From Trissonchulus latispiculum (taxonomy: Eukaryota; Nematoda; Enoplea; Enoplida; Ironidae), in contig JASAND010030931.1 of NCBI GenBank assembly GCA_030248195.1, forward strand, positions 1-64,000: 64,000 nt of DNA. The letters run 5' to 3'. Both the position numbers and the translations under genes were made by a program. The notes below the pieces were generated by a model, which did no database searches, was not told the origin of the DNA, and saw only the letters and a list, made by a program, of their open reading frames with translations. Each line of letters opens with the position of its first letter. Position 1 is the stretch's first letter. Positions 35,001-42,006 of this stretch are shown here, piece by piece.

Positions 35001-38000
35001 CGGTGCTTTCCCCTTTTGGTCAACGCTGATCGGTGGCATAGGGTCATAAAATGGGGGTATGGTTGGGGGGGGTGGTTTGGGAGGGGGTTTTCGGGCTCGT
35101 AGAATCTAAAAATGTAATCGTAATTTCGCTCCTGTGGGTGACCAGTGGTCAAGCATATTTTGTGGTTACAACTGTGAACAAAACTAACACTGCCCATAGC
35201 GGCTGGATGTCTTTTATTTGACAAAAACACTGCACAATCAACACACCGTACAACGAAAGTACTGTACATCTCTGCACAACAAATACACTGCACAATAAAC
35301 ACACTGCACAACAAAAGACTGTACAACAAAACCCTAGACAACAAACATGATGTACAGCAAAACTACTGTGCAACAGACGCCCTACACAAACAAAACTTGG
35401 ATTCTGTGTTGGATTCCAATCATATGAATATGTGACTTGGGTTTTATTGATCTGTATTAATCGCGTGGTTGTTGTCGTTGCTGTTGTGTTCGTCTTTGTT
35501 ATCGGTGTTGTCGTGGTTGGTTCTTGCTGCTACAGTTGCTATCCGGCTGGAAGTTGTTTGCATTTTCCCGTCGGTTATTCTGTTTGACGTCTGTTTTCTA
35601 AGATGCTCCGAGCACATTTCGTTGTGCCCCGAGCATACTTCGTTGTGCTCCAAGCATATTTTATTGTGCTTCCTGCTGATACTCCGATTTATGTCTGCTT
35701 TTTATGACTTCGACTGTTGCATTGACTGACAAATTTGTTATGAGCATGGATGCTATGAGTTGAGACGTTCCACATAGTCTAGTTTCATGTTCTCTCCGGT
35801 AACACACGGTCATCAATTGTCGCATTCTTTTCAATGGCGCGTTTTAGAGCTTCTTCTGTAGAAAGCCTTTCTTCGTAGCCTGCCTGTTTGTCTACAATTT
35901 CTTTGTTTGTCTACAGGGTCTTTCAGCAAATCATTGAATTGAGTAATCTTGATGTAAATAAGCTTGTTCAGCTCCGCTCTGATCTTAGGTCTAATTTTAT
36001 TGTAAGCTTCAATTTTTGCTTGGTCTATACTCAGCCCATCTTGTTGGTATTCCGACATCAAAATTCGAGCCCGTGCTTGAAACTTCTCTTCAGCTCTTGC
36101 TACAAGCTCTTCCCACAATTCTCCAATTTCTTCATCAGTTCCTTCTGTGGTGCTAATACTCTCCTGCACTGAGCCTTCTGATTTTGATTCTTCTTCATCA
36201 GTCGTTGGATCATGAACATTTTGTATGTGGCGCCTCATATTGAATGATCTGCTAAATGTTTCGCCACAATAATCACTGGTGTGCATTGTGAGTTGGGCTG
36301 TGTCAGTTTATTTAATCGCATACTATCCTCAGCACGTCAACTCTTTATATTAACGTAGCCGTGTTTAGCAGCAGAAGGAGAAAGCTTAGAGCAAGGAAAG
36401 TGCAAGCTCAGAGCAACAAAGAGCAAAGAAAGAGCAAGCTCACAATACAATGAGTTAGGAAAGAGCAAGCTCACAATAAGATGAGCAAAGAAGGAGCAAG
36501 CTCTGAGTAACAAGGAGCAAAGAAGGAGCAAGCTCCCAATAAGATGAGCAAAGAAGGAGCAAGCTCCCAATAAGATGAGCAAAGAAGGAGCAAGCTCTGA
36601 GTAACAAGGAGCAAAAAAGGAGCAAGCTCACAATAACAAGAGTTAGGATAGGGTAACTACAGATGTCAGTTTACCATCACTACGACTGAATAAGTCGGTA
36701 ATTCGAATCAACCAGACATACTGCAGAACGTGTATACCATAAACAGTTGACTTCTGGTGAGTAAATCTGCGCAGGTAGGCTTTGTATTCGGATGTAGTGT
36801 GTTGCTATGAAATCCAAGACTGTAGTTGAAAACATACCTAGTGACTGCAAAGAAGCATTGCTTTGTGTCAAGTTCCTCGGCCTGTCCCCCAATCTAACCT
36901 GCTTAGTATTGGAACCGGACGCAGTTCTTGGCCTTCTCCGGGAGAGCGGCCTCATCTGATGACCGCCGTGTATGGGAAACCGATGACGACCACCCAACTC
37001 AAGCATTGCTTGGCGTATGTTCTAGTGTCATGTCTTTCCTCAGGGTCATTCACGTCGACATTCGAATTACTAACTAGTCATATTCATTCGTAGTGATGGT
37101 AAACTGACATCCGTAGTGACCCTACCCTAACTCTTGTTATTATGAGCTGGCTCCTTCTTTGCTCCTTGTTACTCAGAGCTTGCTCCTTCTTTGCTCATCT
37201 TATTGTGAGCTTGCTCTTTCCTAACTCATTGTATTGTGAGCTTGCTCTTTCTTTGATCTTTGTTGCTCTGAGCTTGTTTTCAACTACAGTCTTGGATTTC
37301 ATAGCAACACACTACATCCGAATACAAAGCCTACCTGCGCAGATTTACTCACCAGAAGTCAACTGTTTATGGTATACACGTTCTGCAGTATGTCTGGTTG
37401 ATTCGAATTACCGACTTATTCAGTCGTAGTGATGGTAAACTGACATCTGTAGTTACCCTATCCTAACTCTTGTTATTGTGAGCTTGCTCCTTTTTTGCTC
37501 CTTGTTACTCAGAGCTTGCTCCTTCTTTGCTCATCTTATTGGGAGCTTGCTCCTTCTTTGCTCATCTTATTGGGAGCTTGCTCCTTCTTTGCTCCTTGTT
37601 ACTCAGAGCTTGCTCCTTCTTTGCTCATCTTATTGTGAGCTTGCTCTTTCCTAACTCATTGTATTGTGAGCATGCTCTTTCTTTGCTCTTTGTTGCTCTG
37701 AGCTTGCACTTTCCTTGCTCTAAGCTTTCTCCTTCTGCTGCTAAACACGGCTACGTTAATATAAAGAGTTGACGTGCTGAGGATAGTATGCGATTAAATA
37801 AACTGACACAGCCCAACTCACAATGCACACCAGTGATTATTGTGGCGAAACATTTAGCAGATCATTCAATATGAGGCGCCACATACAAAATGTTCATGAT
37901 CCAACGACTGATGAAGAAGAATCAAAATCAGAAGGCTCAGTGCAGGAAAGTATTGTGCAGGAGAGTATTAGCACCACAGAAGGAACTGATGAAGAAATGT

Positions 38001-41000
38001 AGCAAGAGCTGAGGAGAAGTTTCAAGCACGAGCTCGATGGTTGATGTCGGAATACCAACAAGATGGGCTGAGTATAGACCAAGCAAAATTTGAAGTTTAC
38101 AATGAAATTAGACCTAAGATTAGAGCGGAGCTGAACAAGCTTATTTACATCAAGATTACTCAATGCAATGATTTGCTGAAAGAAACTATCGTTGAACAAA
38201 TTGTAGACAAACAGGCAGACTACGAAGAAAGGCTTTCTACAGAAGAAGCTCTAAAACGCGCCATTGAAAAGAATGCGGCAATTGATGACCATGTGTTACC
38301 GGAGAGAACATGAAACTAGACTATGTGGAACGTCCCAACTCATAGCATCCATGCTCAACAAATTTGTCAGTCAATGCAACGGTCGAAGTCATAAAAAGCA
38401 GACATAAATCGGAGTATCAGCAGGAAGCACAATAAAATATGCTTGGAGCCCGACGAAATATGCTCGGAGAGTGAAGAATGTGCTCGGAGCACAACGAAGT
38501 ATGCTCGGGGCACAACGAAATGTGCTCGGAGCATCTTAGAAAGCAGACGTCAAACAGAATAACCGACGGGAAAGTGCAAACCACTTCCAGCCGGATAGCA
38601 ACTGTACCAGCAAGAACCAACCACGACAACACCGATAACAAAGAAGAACACAACAGCAGCCGGAACAGGAAAGACGAACACAACAGCAACGACAACAACC
38701 ACGCGATTAATACAGATCAATAAAACCCAAGTCACATATTCATATGATTGGAATCCAACACAGAACACATCAACGAACCTCATTCAAGAGGTTTCTGCCT
38801 GTTGGCATAGGTAGTCTCAAAACATATGTGCCTGGCTAGCAATTACTTTTAAACTAGGCTAAAGCAATTACGTCTGTATGTCTTCCCTACGGGATTCAAA
38901 TTGGAAAACAGTCAGTTTAAATTTTGCATTACTACAGTCCAGCGGCTATGAAATCGTTTGGTTTTGCTACTATGACTTGCGGTGGTATTCACAATATGGG
39001 TGAAGTACCCATGGAAATAACGGTTGTGGGACGCTTTCCTTGTGGAAATACTACTCAAGAAACCTATCACGTTCGAGCCCCCGTGCCATTTCAACAGTTG
39101 ACACCTCGCCAACAAGTATATTTTCACGTGGCTAGATTTTCACAGAATGGGCTTGAATGGAACTCTAGTGATACTGAACCGGCGGATTGGGAGGTGATGG
39201 AAAGAGTCTGTGAATTTATGCGACAACGTCGGGTGGCCGCAGTAATAACCAAGGGAACTGCTTTGTACAAATGGATGCATCACGCTACTCTCTAGAATGA
39301 CTTGAACATTAACATTTATGACGCCGAGATGGACGTGGAATATCCGCCGCACATGGACGATGTAGAAGGACTGCCGTGCTGTCCCATTCACAGCGCTAAG
39401 TCCATGCGATACCGACGACATTGCTCCGAACACAAAGCTGCTCAGCTAATTCGAGAATTTTTGAACTGCAACCAGTGATTTGAATTTATTATTGGTTTTA
39501 TCAGCGTTTTGATGTTACATTAGTTTCGTTGTGCAGTTCAGTTACAGTAACTAGTTTTGTTTGTGTAGGGCGTCTGTTGCACAGTGTTTTGCTGTACATC
39601 ATGTTTGTTGTCTAGGGTTTTGTTGTACAGTCTTTTGTTGTGCAGTGTGTTTATTGTGCAGTGTGTTTGTTGCGCAGTGCTCTCATTGTACAGTATATAG
39701 TTTGGTTCGTGCAGGGCGTTTGTTGTACAGTGTATTTGTTGTGCAGTGTTGTACAGTACTTTCGTTGTACAGTGTGTTTATTGTGCAGTGTTTTTGTCAA
39801 ATAAAAGACATCCAGCCGCTATGGGCAGTGTTAGTTTTGTTCACAGTTGTAACCACAAAATATGCTTGACCACTGGTCACCCACAGGAGCGAAATTACGA
39901 TTACATTTTTAGATTCTACGAGCCCGAAAACCCCCTAGATAAAGTTTTCCGGACAAAAATGGACAACTTTGAAATTTGACCTTGGGTCGACCGGACATGT
40001 ACAGCACGTGTGTACCAGTAGCATGTACCTGTGGTCGTCCGTGGTTCCGGACATGGGTCCATAGGGGTCCACAACCTCAATAAAACGGTCCACATACCAC
40101 TCCAAAAAGGGGGGGAATCCACAACCCCAAAAACCCCTCCCAGCAAGGGGTCCGCATACCCCTAAGAAGGGGGGTCCACAACCCCAAGAACCCCCTCCCA
40201 ATAAGGGGTCCACATACCACCTCAGAAAAGGGTCCACAGCCGCATAAACCCCCCCCGTAATGCGACTCCTTTTTATGACCCTATACTACTCTCTTCGTTT
40301 AGCGTTTGCATGAATAACTCTACTCTACCCTGCTCTTTCATGAAAATACCGTAGAATTTCTGTCAAACTTAAGTTTAACTCGTTTAACTCTGCTTAACAG
40401 AGCTACGTGCCTGTTCAAAAACTTGTCACTACAGTTTGGGAGCAAATTCAGTCTTAAGCTTGGTTCGATTGTGCCTGGTGGCTCAACAGGTAGAGCGTTG
40501 ACCTAGATAGCCAAAGGTTGTGGGTTCGATCCCAATTTTTCGGGACCAGAACCTAGACCTCAGACCCGAATTTTTCGGGTGTGAGATGCTGTAGTAACAT
40601 CCTTCATTCTTTCGTTGGAAAGGGGGAGAAAATTTCCACTTCATGGCGAAGTCATCCTCAAGGGCAAACAAAATTGATCTCACAAAGGATAACAAATGAC
40701 TTAGAGAATTGCCCAAAAATACGTTTCTATCCAGACTCAAATTTTCAAAAAATTCCTTGTTCGCCGGATTTTTCATTAAAACCATTGCCATTTTTGCAAA
40801 CAAGTACCAAAAAATAATTAAAAACGCCTGCCAGCTGTCACCAAGGCGCCGAAACAGGAGAGAGCTAATGGGCGCTGTGAGCGATCTTATCTAGAGAGAA
40901 CTGTGACTTGACAGACAACAGACATGCGTGACAAGCAACAGCATGAAAGTAATATAGGACACACAGAAATGCATACTTTATGTGAATCGTCATCACATTG

Positions 41001-41230
41001 TAGCAGTTTTAACACTGATCATTTCAGGTGCAACAAAAGTCCAGCGGGGACTAGTTCATACGGACGAAGATGGAAGCAAATTTTATGATCCTCAAGATGC
41101 CTATCAATTCCCCAATTGTGTGAATAAAATTCTACAGAGAACGAAACTGTCAAACTATATACCAATTTTACCTTCCTCAGAAAAAATGAAAGTTGCTCCA
41201 GTGCAAAACTCCAGAACCACTGTTTGCTGA
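19917..41230 (+). CDS. SLC23-family (NAT/NCS2) nucleobase/ascorbate transporter gene, 11 exons
   Basis: Membrane permease of the NAT family; animal members (SVCTs) import ascorbate or nucleobases with sodium at the plasma membrane. Eleven exons, each bounded by AG acceptors and GT donors (one GC donor), join in frame to 557 residues and a TGA; animal homologues are somewhat longer. Landmarks in order: YYGVEERPPW (residues 17-26), FGVR/LPLLQGPSYAF (about 85-99), WQPRFRLIQGG, FIGPLTIAP, HWVSV, ARTDTMNDV...PWIRFPYPG, IESVGDYHACAR (309-320), the NAT signature ENIGVIGITK (359-368), LPDPLVGA, and FILDNTVPG (about 482-490). The region is hydrophobic throughout, as expected for a 14-helix carrier. 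Exon positions are 19917-20021, 27764-27921, 28246-28337, 29247-29296, 29531-29709, 29889-30009, 30185-30332, 32518-32768, 33651-33921, 34303-34398 and 41028-41230. No stop or frameshift occurs, so it looks functional. Odd points: Glu at the first signature position and no QH pair in the first helix. The substrate cannot be told from sequence. Confidence 0.93.
21207..21355. repeat. Two strong hairpins
   Basis: TCTGGGAGG at 21207 pairs with CCTCCCAGA ending at 21231. A second stem pairs AACTTTTGTT at about 21310 with AACAAAAGTT at about 21345, with GTTGG/CCAAC nested inside. Confidence 0.65.
21744..21779. promoter_or_regulatory. Perfect six-unit heat-shock element in a 36-bp palindrome
   Basis: A perfect 36-bp palindrome centred at 21761/21762 flanked by AAGCTT. 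Positions 21747-21776 are six uninterrupted 5-bp units alternating nTTCn and nGAAn, the consensus bound by trimers of heat-shock factor. An A+T-rich AAAATAAAAG follows at 21787-21796, where a TATA box would lie in a compact heat-shock promoter. It lies inside the 20353-25879 element. I infer heat-inducible transcription; the site itself is directly visible. Confidence 0.8.
21829..21861 (+). other. 9-bp-stem hairpin downstream of the heat-shock element
   Basis: ACCGAGCTG pairs with CAGCTCGGT across a short A-rich loop, about 50 bp after the heat-shock element, in what would be the start of a transcript. Confidence 0.65.
21932..21992 (+). other. 13-bp-stem hairpin
   Basis: AGTGTGTGTTACT pairs with AGTAACACACACT; the loop contains a second small stem (ACCACTGGTGTGGT). 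Confidence 0.7.
22141..22491 (+). repeat. Array of GGCC mini-hairpins, one with a UUCG loop
   Basis: At least five short stems built on GGCC/GGCC: 22141-22153, 22175-22186 (GGCCTTCGGGCC, the very stable C(UUCG)G loop), 22209-22221, 22277-22287, 22314-22325, plus 22479-22491. Spacing is 30-60 bp with A+T-rich linkers. Not a known coding or promoter arrangement. Confidence 0.7.
22388..23715 (+). repeat. Recurrent hairpin with TGTGCGAT loop and AAAC leader
   Basis: Stems CCTCC/GGAGG at 22391-22408 and CCCCT/AGGGG at 23414-23431 enclose the identical 8-nt loop TGTGCGAT; CCTCA/TGAGG at 23282-23298 encloses TGGAGCG. Each is preceded by AAAC or AAACT. A related stem (GGTCCTCAT/ATGAGACC) lies at 23663-23686. 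Different stem sequences with pairing kept look like selection for RNA structure. Confidence 0.6.
23150..23255 (+). repeat. Degenerate minisatellite (GTGTGAATGT)
   Basis: About four copies of a unit near 30 bp containing AAGTRTGAATGT; looser TGAATG copies continue to about 23830. Confidence 0.6.
24672..24762. other. Nested hairpin
   Basis: The outer stem CCGAATATGA/TCATATTCGG encloses an inner stem GGCGATTTCC/GGAAATCGCC. The inner stem resembles GGGGATTTCC/GGAAATCCCC at about 45843-45866, hinting that the two regions share an element family. Confidence 0.65.
24880..26426. repeat. Repeat related (inverted) to 45.3-45.8 kb; otherwise unassigned
   Basis: The stretch with GGGTTTTAACCCATTTGATTC and CCAGCGTCCTGTCCTGATC at 24955-25010 reappears inverted and diverged at about 45485-45620 (GAATCAAATGGG, GGATCAGGACGCCTGG). 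ORFs here have no recognisable domain. Confidence 0.5.
26427..27595. mobile_element. 1.17-kb near-perfect foldback element in SLC23 intron 1
   Basis: The sequence reads ATAGTACGACCAAAAAATG inward from the left and is mirrored by CATTTTTTGGTCGTACTAT at the right. Arms of about 580 bp run to a turn near 27010. Each arm repeats a motif containing ATCATTCGAAAGCTCTT twice, and CCGGAATTCCGG-like patches. The ORFs on both strands are simply mirror reading of the arms. A decayed relative lies at about 49360-49990. Confidence 0.85.
27764..27921 (+). CDS. SLC23-like exon 2 (residues 36-87)
   Basis: Acceptor TTTAG at 27759-27763, donor AG|GTAC. It encodes QVMVCVGSVISLPILI and, at the end, STILQSTFGVR, which aligns without gaps to the animal family's first two helices (FSLQHYLLMFGSTVS... 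and LLQTTFGVR). The residue after the exon 1 Gln is Gln where the family has His. It ends in phase 2. Confidence 0.85.
28001..28029 (+). repeat. Solo 29-bp end of the CAAGAGTACATAATAC element
   Basis: TGTCATACTCTTATGTATTA, continuing TGTACTCTT, is identical to the terminal repeat of the 54504-55073 element; it lies in SLC23 intron 2. Confidence 0.7.
28246..28337 (+). CDS. SLC23-like exon 3 (residues 88-118)
   Basis: Acceptor TTTTAG, donor G|GTGCG. With the split Arg codon it reads RLPLLQGPSYAFIPPILVLM and then NLPENRCPPES. This matches the family's RLPIVQGGSFAFLAP loop and third helix, with Gly-Gly replaced by Gly-Pro and Phe by Tyr. Phase 2 in, phase 1 out, consistent with its neighbours. 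Too short to appear as an open frame by size. Confidence 0.85.
28522..29028. mobile_element. TTAA-bounded element, family D (507 bp), in SLC23 intron 3
   Basis: TTAA at 28518 and 29029. Ends AGGGGGGTCCATTTTTGGG and CCCAAAAAATGGACCTCCC; further inside, TCCGATCTCGCTG mirrors CAGCGAGATCGGA. No ORF of note. Confidence 0.8.
29247..29296 (+). CDS. SLC23-like exon 4, 17 codons, GC donor
   Basis: Acceptor TTTTAG at 29241-29246. Reads VYNQTLSDQLWQPRFRL, matching the family segment ending WQVRMRE before IQG. Only an end at 29296 with a GC donor (TTG|GCGAGT) keeps frame with both neighbouring exons. The nearest GT donor, three to four bases on, breaks the frame. So this intron appears to be GC-AG. Confidence 0.72.
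29488..29519 (+). repeat. (ATTT)n microsatellite at exon 5 acceptor
   Basis: Eight or so ATTT units directly precede TTACATTTCAG, the exon 5 acceptor, and may serve as its pyrimidine-rich tract. Confidence 0.85.
29531..29709 (+). CDS. SLC23-like exon 5 (residues 136-194)
   Basis: Acceptor TTTCAG after an ATTT microsatellite, donor GT|GTAAGC. Reads IQGGILTASLVQMVIGLTGA, then KFIGPLTIAPLMALLGLSL and ISEHWVSV. FIGPLTIAP is nearly invariant in animal SLC23 proteins. Phase 0 in, phase 2 out. Confidence 0.93.
29889..30009 (+). CDS. SLC23-like exon 6 (residues 195-235)
   Basis: Acceptor TTTTTAG. It continues the split Val with LIFLLILFALYLNPVQFPF, then CPTRERSCVIKWVPIFAMFP, as in the family's helix 6 and the loop before helix 7. 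The donor CCG|GTATCC was chosen because the open frame beyond it no longer resembles the family while exon 7 resumes exactly there. Confidence 0.85.
30061..30090 (+). repeat. Solo 30-bp end of the CAAGAGTACATAATAC element
   Basis: Same 30 bases as the right end of the 54504-55073 element, in the same orientation as the copy at 28001; lies in SLC23 intron 6. Confidence 0.7.
30185..30332 (+). CDS. SLC23-like exon 7 (residues 236-284)
   Basis: Acceptor TTTTCTAG, donor G|GTGGGG. Reads YIMAIATTWILCLVLTES, then AARTDTMNDVIRDAPWIRFP and YPG, aligning residue for residue with family text such as LLAIIVSWLLCYILT and ARTD...PWFRFPYPG. The phase 1 end joins exon 8 to give PYPGQFG. Confidence 0.88.
30411..31360 (-). 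mobile_element. Family A element, copy 6, head-to-head partner (left)
   Basis: Starts GGTGGTGATTTCTTTTGG after a decayed TTAA (AATTA) and ends GGAATCACCACC. Lies in SLC23 intron 7, joined directly to the next copy by only TT. Confidence 0.78.
31363..32344 (+). mobile_element. Family A element, copy 7, head-to-head partner (right)
   Basis: Starts GGTGGTGATTCCTTTTGG and ends GGAATCACCACC before TTAA at 32345; 982 bp. Its start GGAGACATCAACTTTGAACC mirrors the end of copy 6, and both share subfamily variants (GGAGACATC instead of GGTCACATA), so the pair is a roughly 1.9-kb palindrome. Confidence 0.8.
32518..32768 (+). CDS. SLC23-like exon 8 with NAT signature (residues 285-368)
   Basis: Acceptor GTTTAG, donor AAG|GTTAG. 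Contains MPFVSAAIFIGMTIGTVSS, IESVGDYHACARV, PPPVHAVNRGIFIEG and FSENIGVIGITK. GDY and the signature are the substrate-site helices 8 and 10. The signature fits [Q/E/P]-N-x-G-x4-T-[R/K/G] with Glu first, whereas animal ascorbate transporters usually have Pro. Confidence 0.95.
33651..33921 (+). CDS. SLC23-like exon 9 (residues 369-458)
   Basis: Acceptor CTTCCAG, donor G|GTATTT. Reads VASRITMQLAGVVLILLGV, then ATLPDPLVGATLLISMAMVM and IDLKLSRNMAILGLSILAGM. LPDPxxGG-like and SRN are family motifs of helices 11-13. Confidence 0.95.
34303..34398 (+). CDS. SLC23-like exon 10 (residues 459-490)
   Basis: Acceptor TTTTAG, donor G|GTAAAG. Reads ITQLDQIIAIFFGTKMIVGG, then FILDNTVPG, the conserved last helix. 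Followed by a 6.6-kb intron filled by a truncated TTAA element, a large foldback and a SINE-like piece. Confidence 0.93.
34484..34963 (-). mobile_element. Family A element, copy 8, internally deleted (480 bp)
   Basis: TTAA at 34480 and 34964; both ends intact (GGTGGTGATTCCTTTTGG, GGAATCACCACC) but about half of the interior is lost. At 34731-34780 it contains TTTTGGTCAACGCTCATC...ATAGGGTCATAAAATGG, repeated at 35011-35058. Confidence 0.78.
35210..35390 (-). repeat. TTGTACAGTG minisatellite, left arm
   Basis: Reverse-strand units of about 18 bp (TTTGTTGTACAGTGTG-like), mirrored at 39560-39800 on the right arm. Confidence 0.75.
35831..36286 (-). CDS. Zinc-finger-like ORF, left foldback arm (151 aa)
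   Basis: The N terminus has YCGETFSRSFNMRRHIQNVH, the second half of a C2H2 zinc finger (the first Cys of the pair is not visible). An acidic, Ser/Thr-rich linker (EEESKSEG) follows, then a helical segment (IRAELNKLIYIKITQFNDLL). The last 22 residues run out of frame relative to the right-arm copy, so the C terminus is damaged. The gene is of mobile-element origin; function unknown, perhaps DNA binding. Confidence 0.5.
   Translation of the reverse strand: MHTSDYCGETFSRSFNMRRHIQNVHDPTTDEEESKSEGSVQESISTTEGTDEEIGELWEELVARAEEKFQARARILMSEYQQDGLSIDQAKIEAYNKIRPKIRAELNKLIYIKITQFNDLLKDPVDKQRNCRQTGRLRRKAFYRRSSKTRH
36385..36640 (-). repeat. GAGCTTGCTCCTTCTTTGCTC VNTR, left arm
   Basis: About seven units of 36-39 bp with the core AGCAAGCTC plus AATAAGATGAGC or AGTAACAAGGAGC, inverted relative to 37140-37740. 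Confidence 0.85.
37140..37740 (+). repeat. GAGCTTGCTCCTTC VNTR, right arm
   Basis: Two blocks (37140-37275 and 37480-37740) of the same units as the left arm. They are split by a unique 150-bp segment (AACTACAGTCTTGGATTTC onward) that is also present inverted at 36680-36835. Confidence 0.85.
37823..38310 (+). pseudogene. Zinc-finger-like ORF, right foldback arm, frameshifted
   Basis: ATG at 37823 gives the same N terminus as the left-arm ORF, with a duplicated QESI, and hits TAG at 38000-38002 after a deletion of about 20 bases relative to the left arm. The C-terminal part (38041-38310) is open and continues KLIYIKITQCNDLLKETIVE and EERLSTEEALKRAIEKN, which the left arm has lost. The two arms therefore carry complementary damage. 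Confidence 0.6.
38425..38545 (+). repeat. GCTCGGAGCACAACGAA repeat
   Basis: Four to five units of roughly 24 bp (ATGCTCGGRGCACAACGAA), mirrored on the left arm at about 35600-35670. Confidence 0.7.
38948..39478 (+). pseudogene. Unrecognised Cys/His-rich ORF found only in the right foldback arm
   Basis: The first ATG, at 38948, gives MKSFGFATMTCGGIHNMGEV; the frame can open earlier through a good acceptor (ACTACAG). It continues RAPVPFQQLTPRQQVYFHVA, NGLEWNSSD and VAAVITKGTALYKWMHHATL to TAG at 39293-39295. The same frame then runs on through MDDVEGLPCCPIHSAK and HCSEHKAAQLIREFL to TGA at 39476. The Cys/His pattern at the end resembles uncharacterised ORFs common in invertebrate mobile elements; I cannot name the family. 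One nonsense codon makes it a pseudogene or a readthrough case. Confidence 0.5.
39560..39800 (+). repeat. TTGTACAGTG minisatellite, right arm
   Basis: About 12 units (TTTGTTGTRCAGTGTG), followed by a non-repetitive 150-bp segment that exactly mirrors 35080-35220. Confidence 0.8.
40040..40262. repeat. GGTCCACA...CCCC tandem repeat
   Basis: Imperfect units of about 45-50 bp with GGGGTCCACATACC and CCCCAAGAACCCCC; lies just inside the right end of the foldback and has no mirror on the left arm. Confidence 0.65.
40465..40560 (+). repeat. tRNA-derived SINE head
   Basis: TGGTGGCTCAACAGGTAGAGC (A box region), then GTGGGTTCGATCCCAA (B box) 40 bp on, followed by non-tRNA sequence. Lies in SLC23 intron 10. 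Confidence 0.6.
41028..41230 (+). CDS. SLC23-like exon 11 (C terminus and stop)
   Basis: Acceptor ATTTCAG. Reads GATKVQRGLVHTDEDGSKFY, then DPQDAYQFP, and ends SRTTVC before TGA. It corresponds to the family's cytosolic tail (VPGTxxERGL, YDLP). I see no AATAAA in the 200 bp after the stop. Confidence 0.88.
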
Positions 41231-41740
41231 CATATATAAATCTTTGTTACCACATTTTAAAGCTGGTATAATTATTTTTGTAATCTTTTAATGAAAACAT
41301 CAAAACTTAACTGGTTGTACACATGAACATACTTGAATATTTCAATGTACATAACTATGTCAATTATTTCCTACAGAGATATAGAGCATATTATATACAC
41401 AAGCATACACAAAATGAAGCATAACGTAGTGCATGGTTCAAGAAGCAATTGCGCGAAGTGAAAACACATACATTGTTTTAAACCCTCTACAATACTAACT
41501 ACAAGACAGTTACGTAATTCCGACAATATTATGAAAGTTGCCAATAGACCTATTAATGGTACAATTACAACAACCAATGGCTCAATTAGCAGACCGTGCA
41601 CGAATACAAAAATCGTAACATGCTCATAAATGAAGCGAACTAAAAGTCTGACCAAAAAATCTATGCTTTAGAAAAAATCTAGCAGAATCCAGCTAGAAAA
41701 AATCTAGCCAAAAGATTTAAAAATGAAAGTTGTACACCAC

Positions 41741-41825
41741 TAGCAGCTGACGAGGTTGGAACCCTGCCTCCTGCTTAACGCACAGACGCTTTAACCAACT
41801 GAGCCACAGGTGCTTCAGTAGAAAC
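41741..41825 (-). repeat. tRNA-derived SINE head
   Basis: On the minus strand, CCTGTGGCTCAGTTGGTTAA (A box) is followed by GGGTTCCAACC (B box). About 500 bp downstream of the SLC23-like stop. Confidence 0.6.
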
Positions 41826-41933
41826 AGCGGACCGAATACCGAATACGAACCCAAAGTGTAACAACTTTTAGCTGACTAGTCTGAAAACAAAAAATCAAGG
41901 AACCGAACTGTGAGCGTTTGTGCTGAGTCCACG

Positions 41934-41971
41934 TGTCAAAAAACTGTTGACTTATAACTGTGTTAATTTAT
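41934..41971 (+). repeat. 5' LTR, left piece
   Basis: TGTCAAAAAACTGTTGACTT and 18 more bases match the start of the 3' LTR with about four mismatches, then stop at ACCATATTCTCGCGC. Confidence 0.7.
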
Positions 41972-42006
41972 ACCATATTCTCGCGCTTAAGGGAACACCC
42001 GCTTAA

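Larger units (their letters stand above)
35031..40290. mobile_element. 5.2-kb foldback element in SLC23 intron 10
   Basis: Outer ends GCATAGGGTCATAAAATGG (35036) and TTTTATGACCCTATAC (40273) mirror each other. Left arm 35031-36835 and right arm 37277-40290 are inverted copies around a spacer of about 440 bp: the TTGTACAG minisatellite, a zinc-finger-like ORF, a CAAGCTC VNTR and a unique 130-bp core occur on both arms in opposite order. The right arm alone carries an extra ORF block at about 38770-39555. It is a large DNA-type foldback or a duplicated-inverted element of unknown class. Confidence 0.75.

Noticed and set aside
36385..37740. Regularly spaced repeats suggesting a CRISPR array
   Set aside because: Units are contiguous VNTR copies without unique spacers, and the DNA is eukaryotic.
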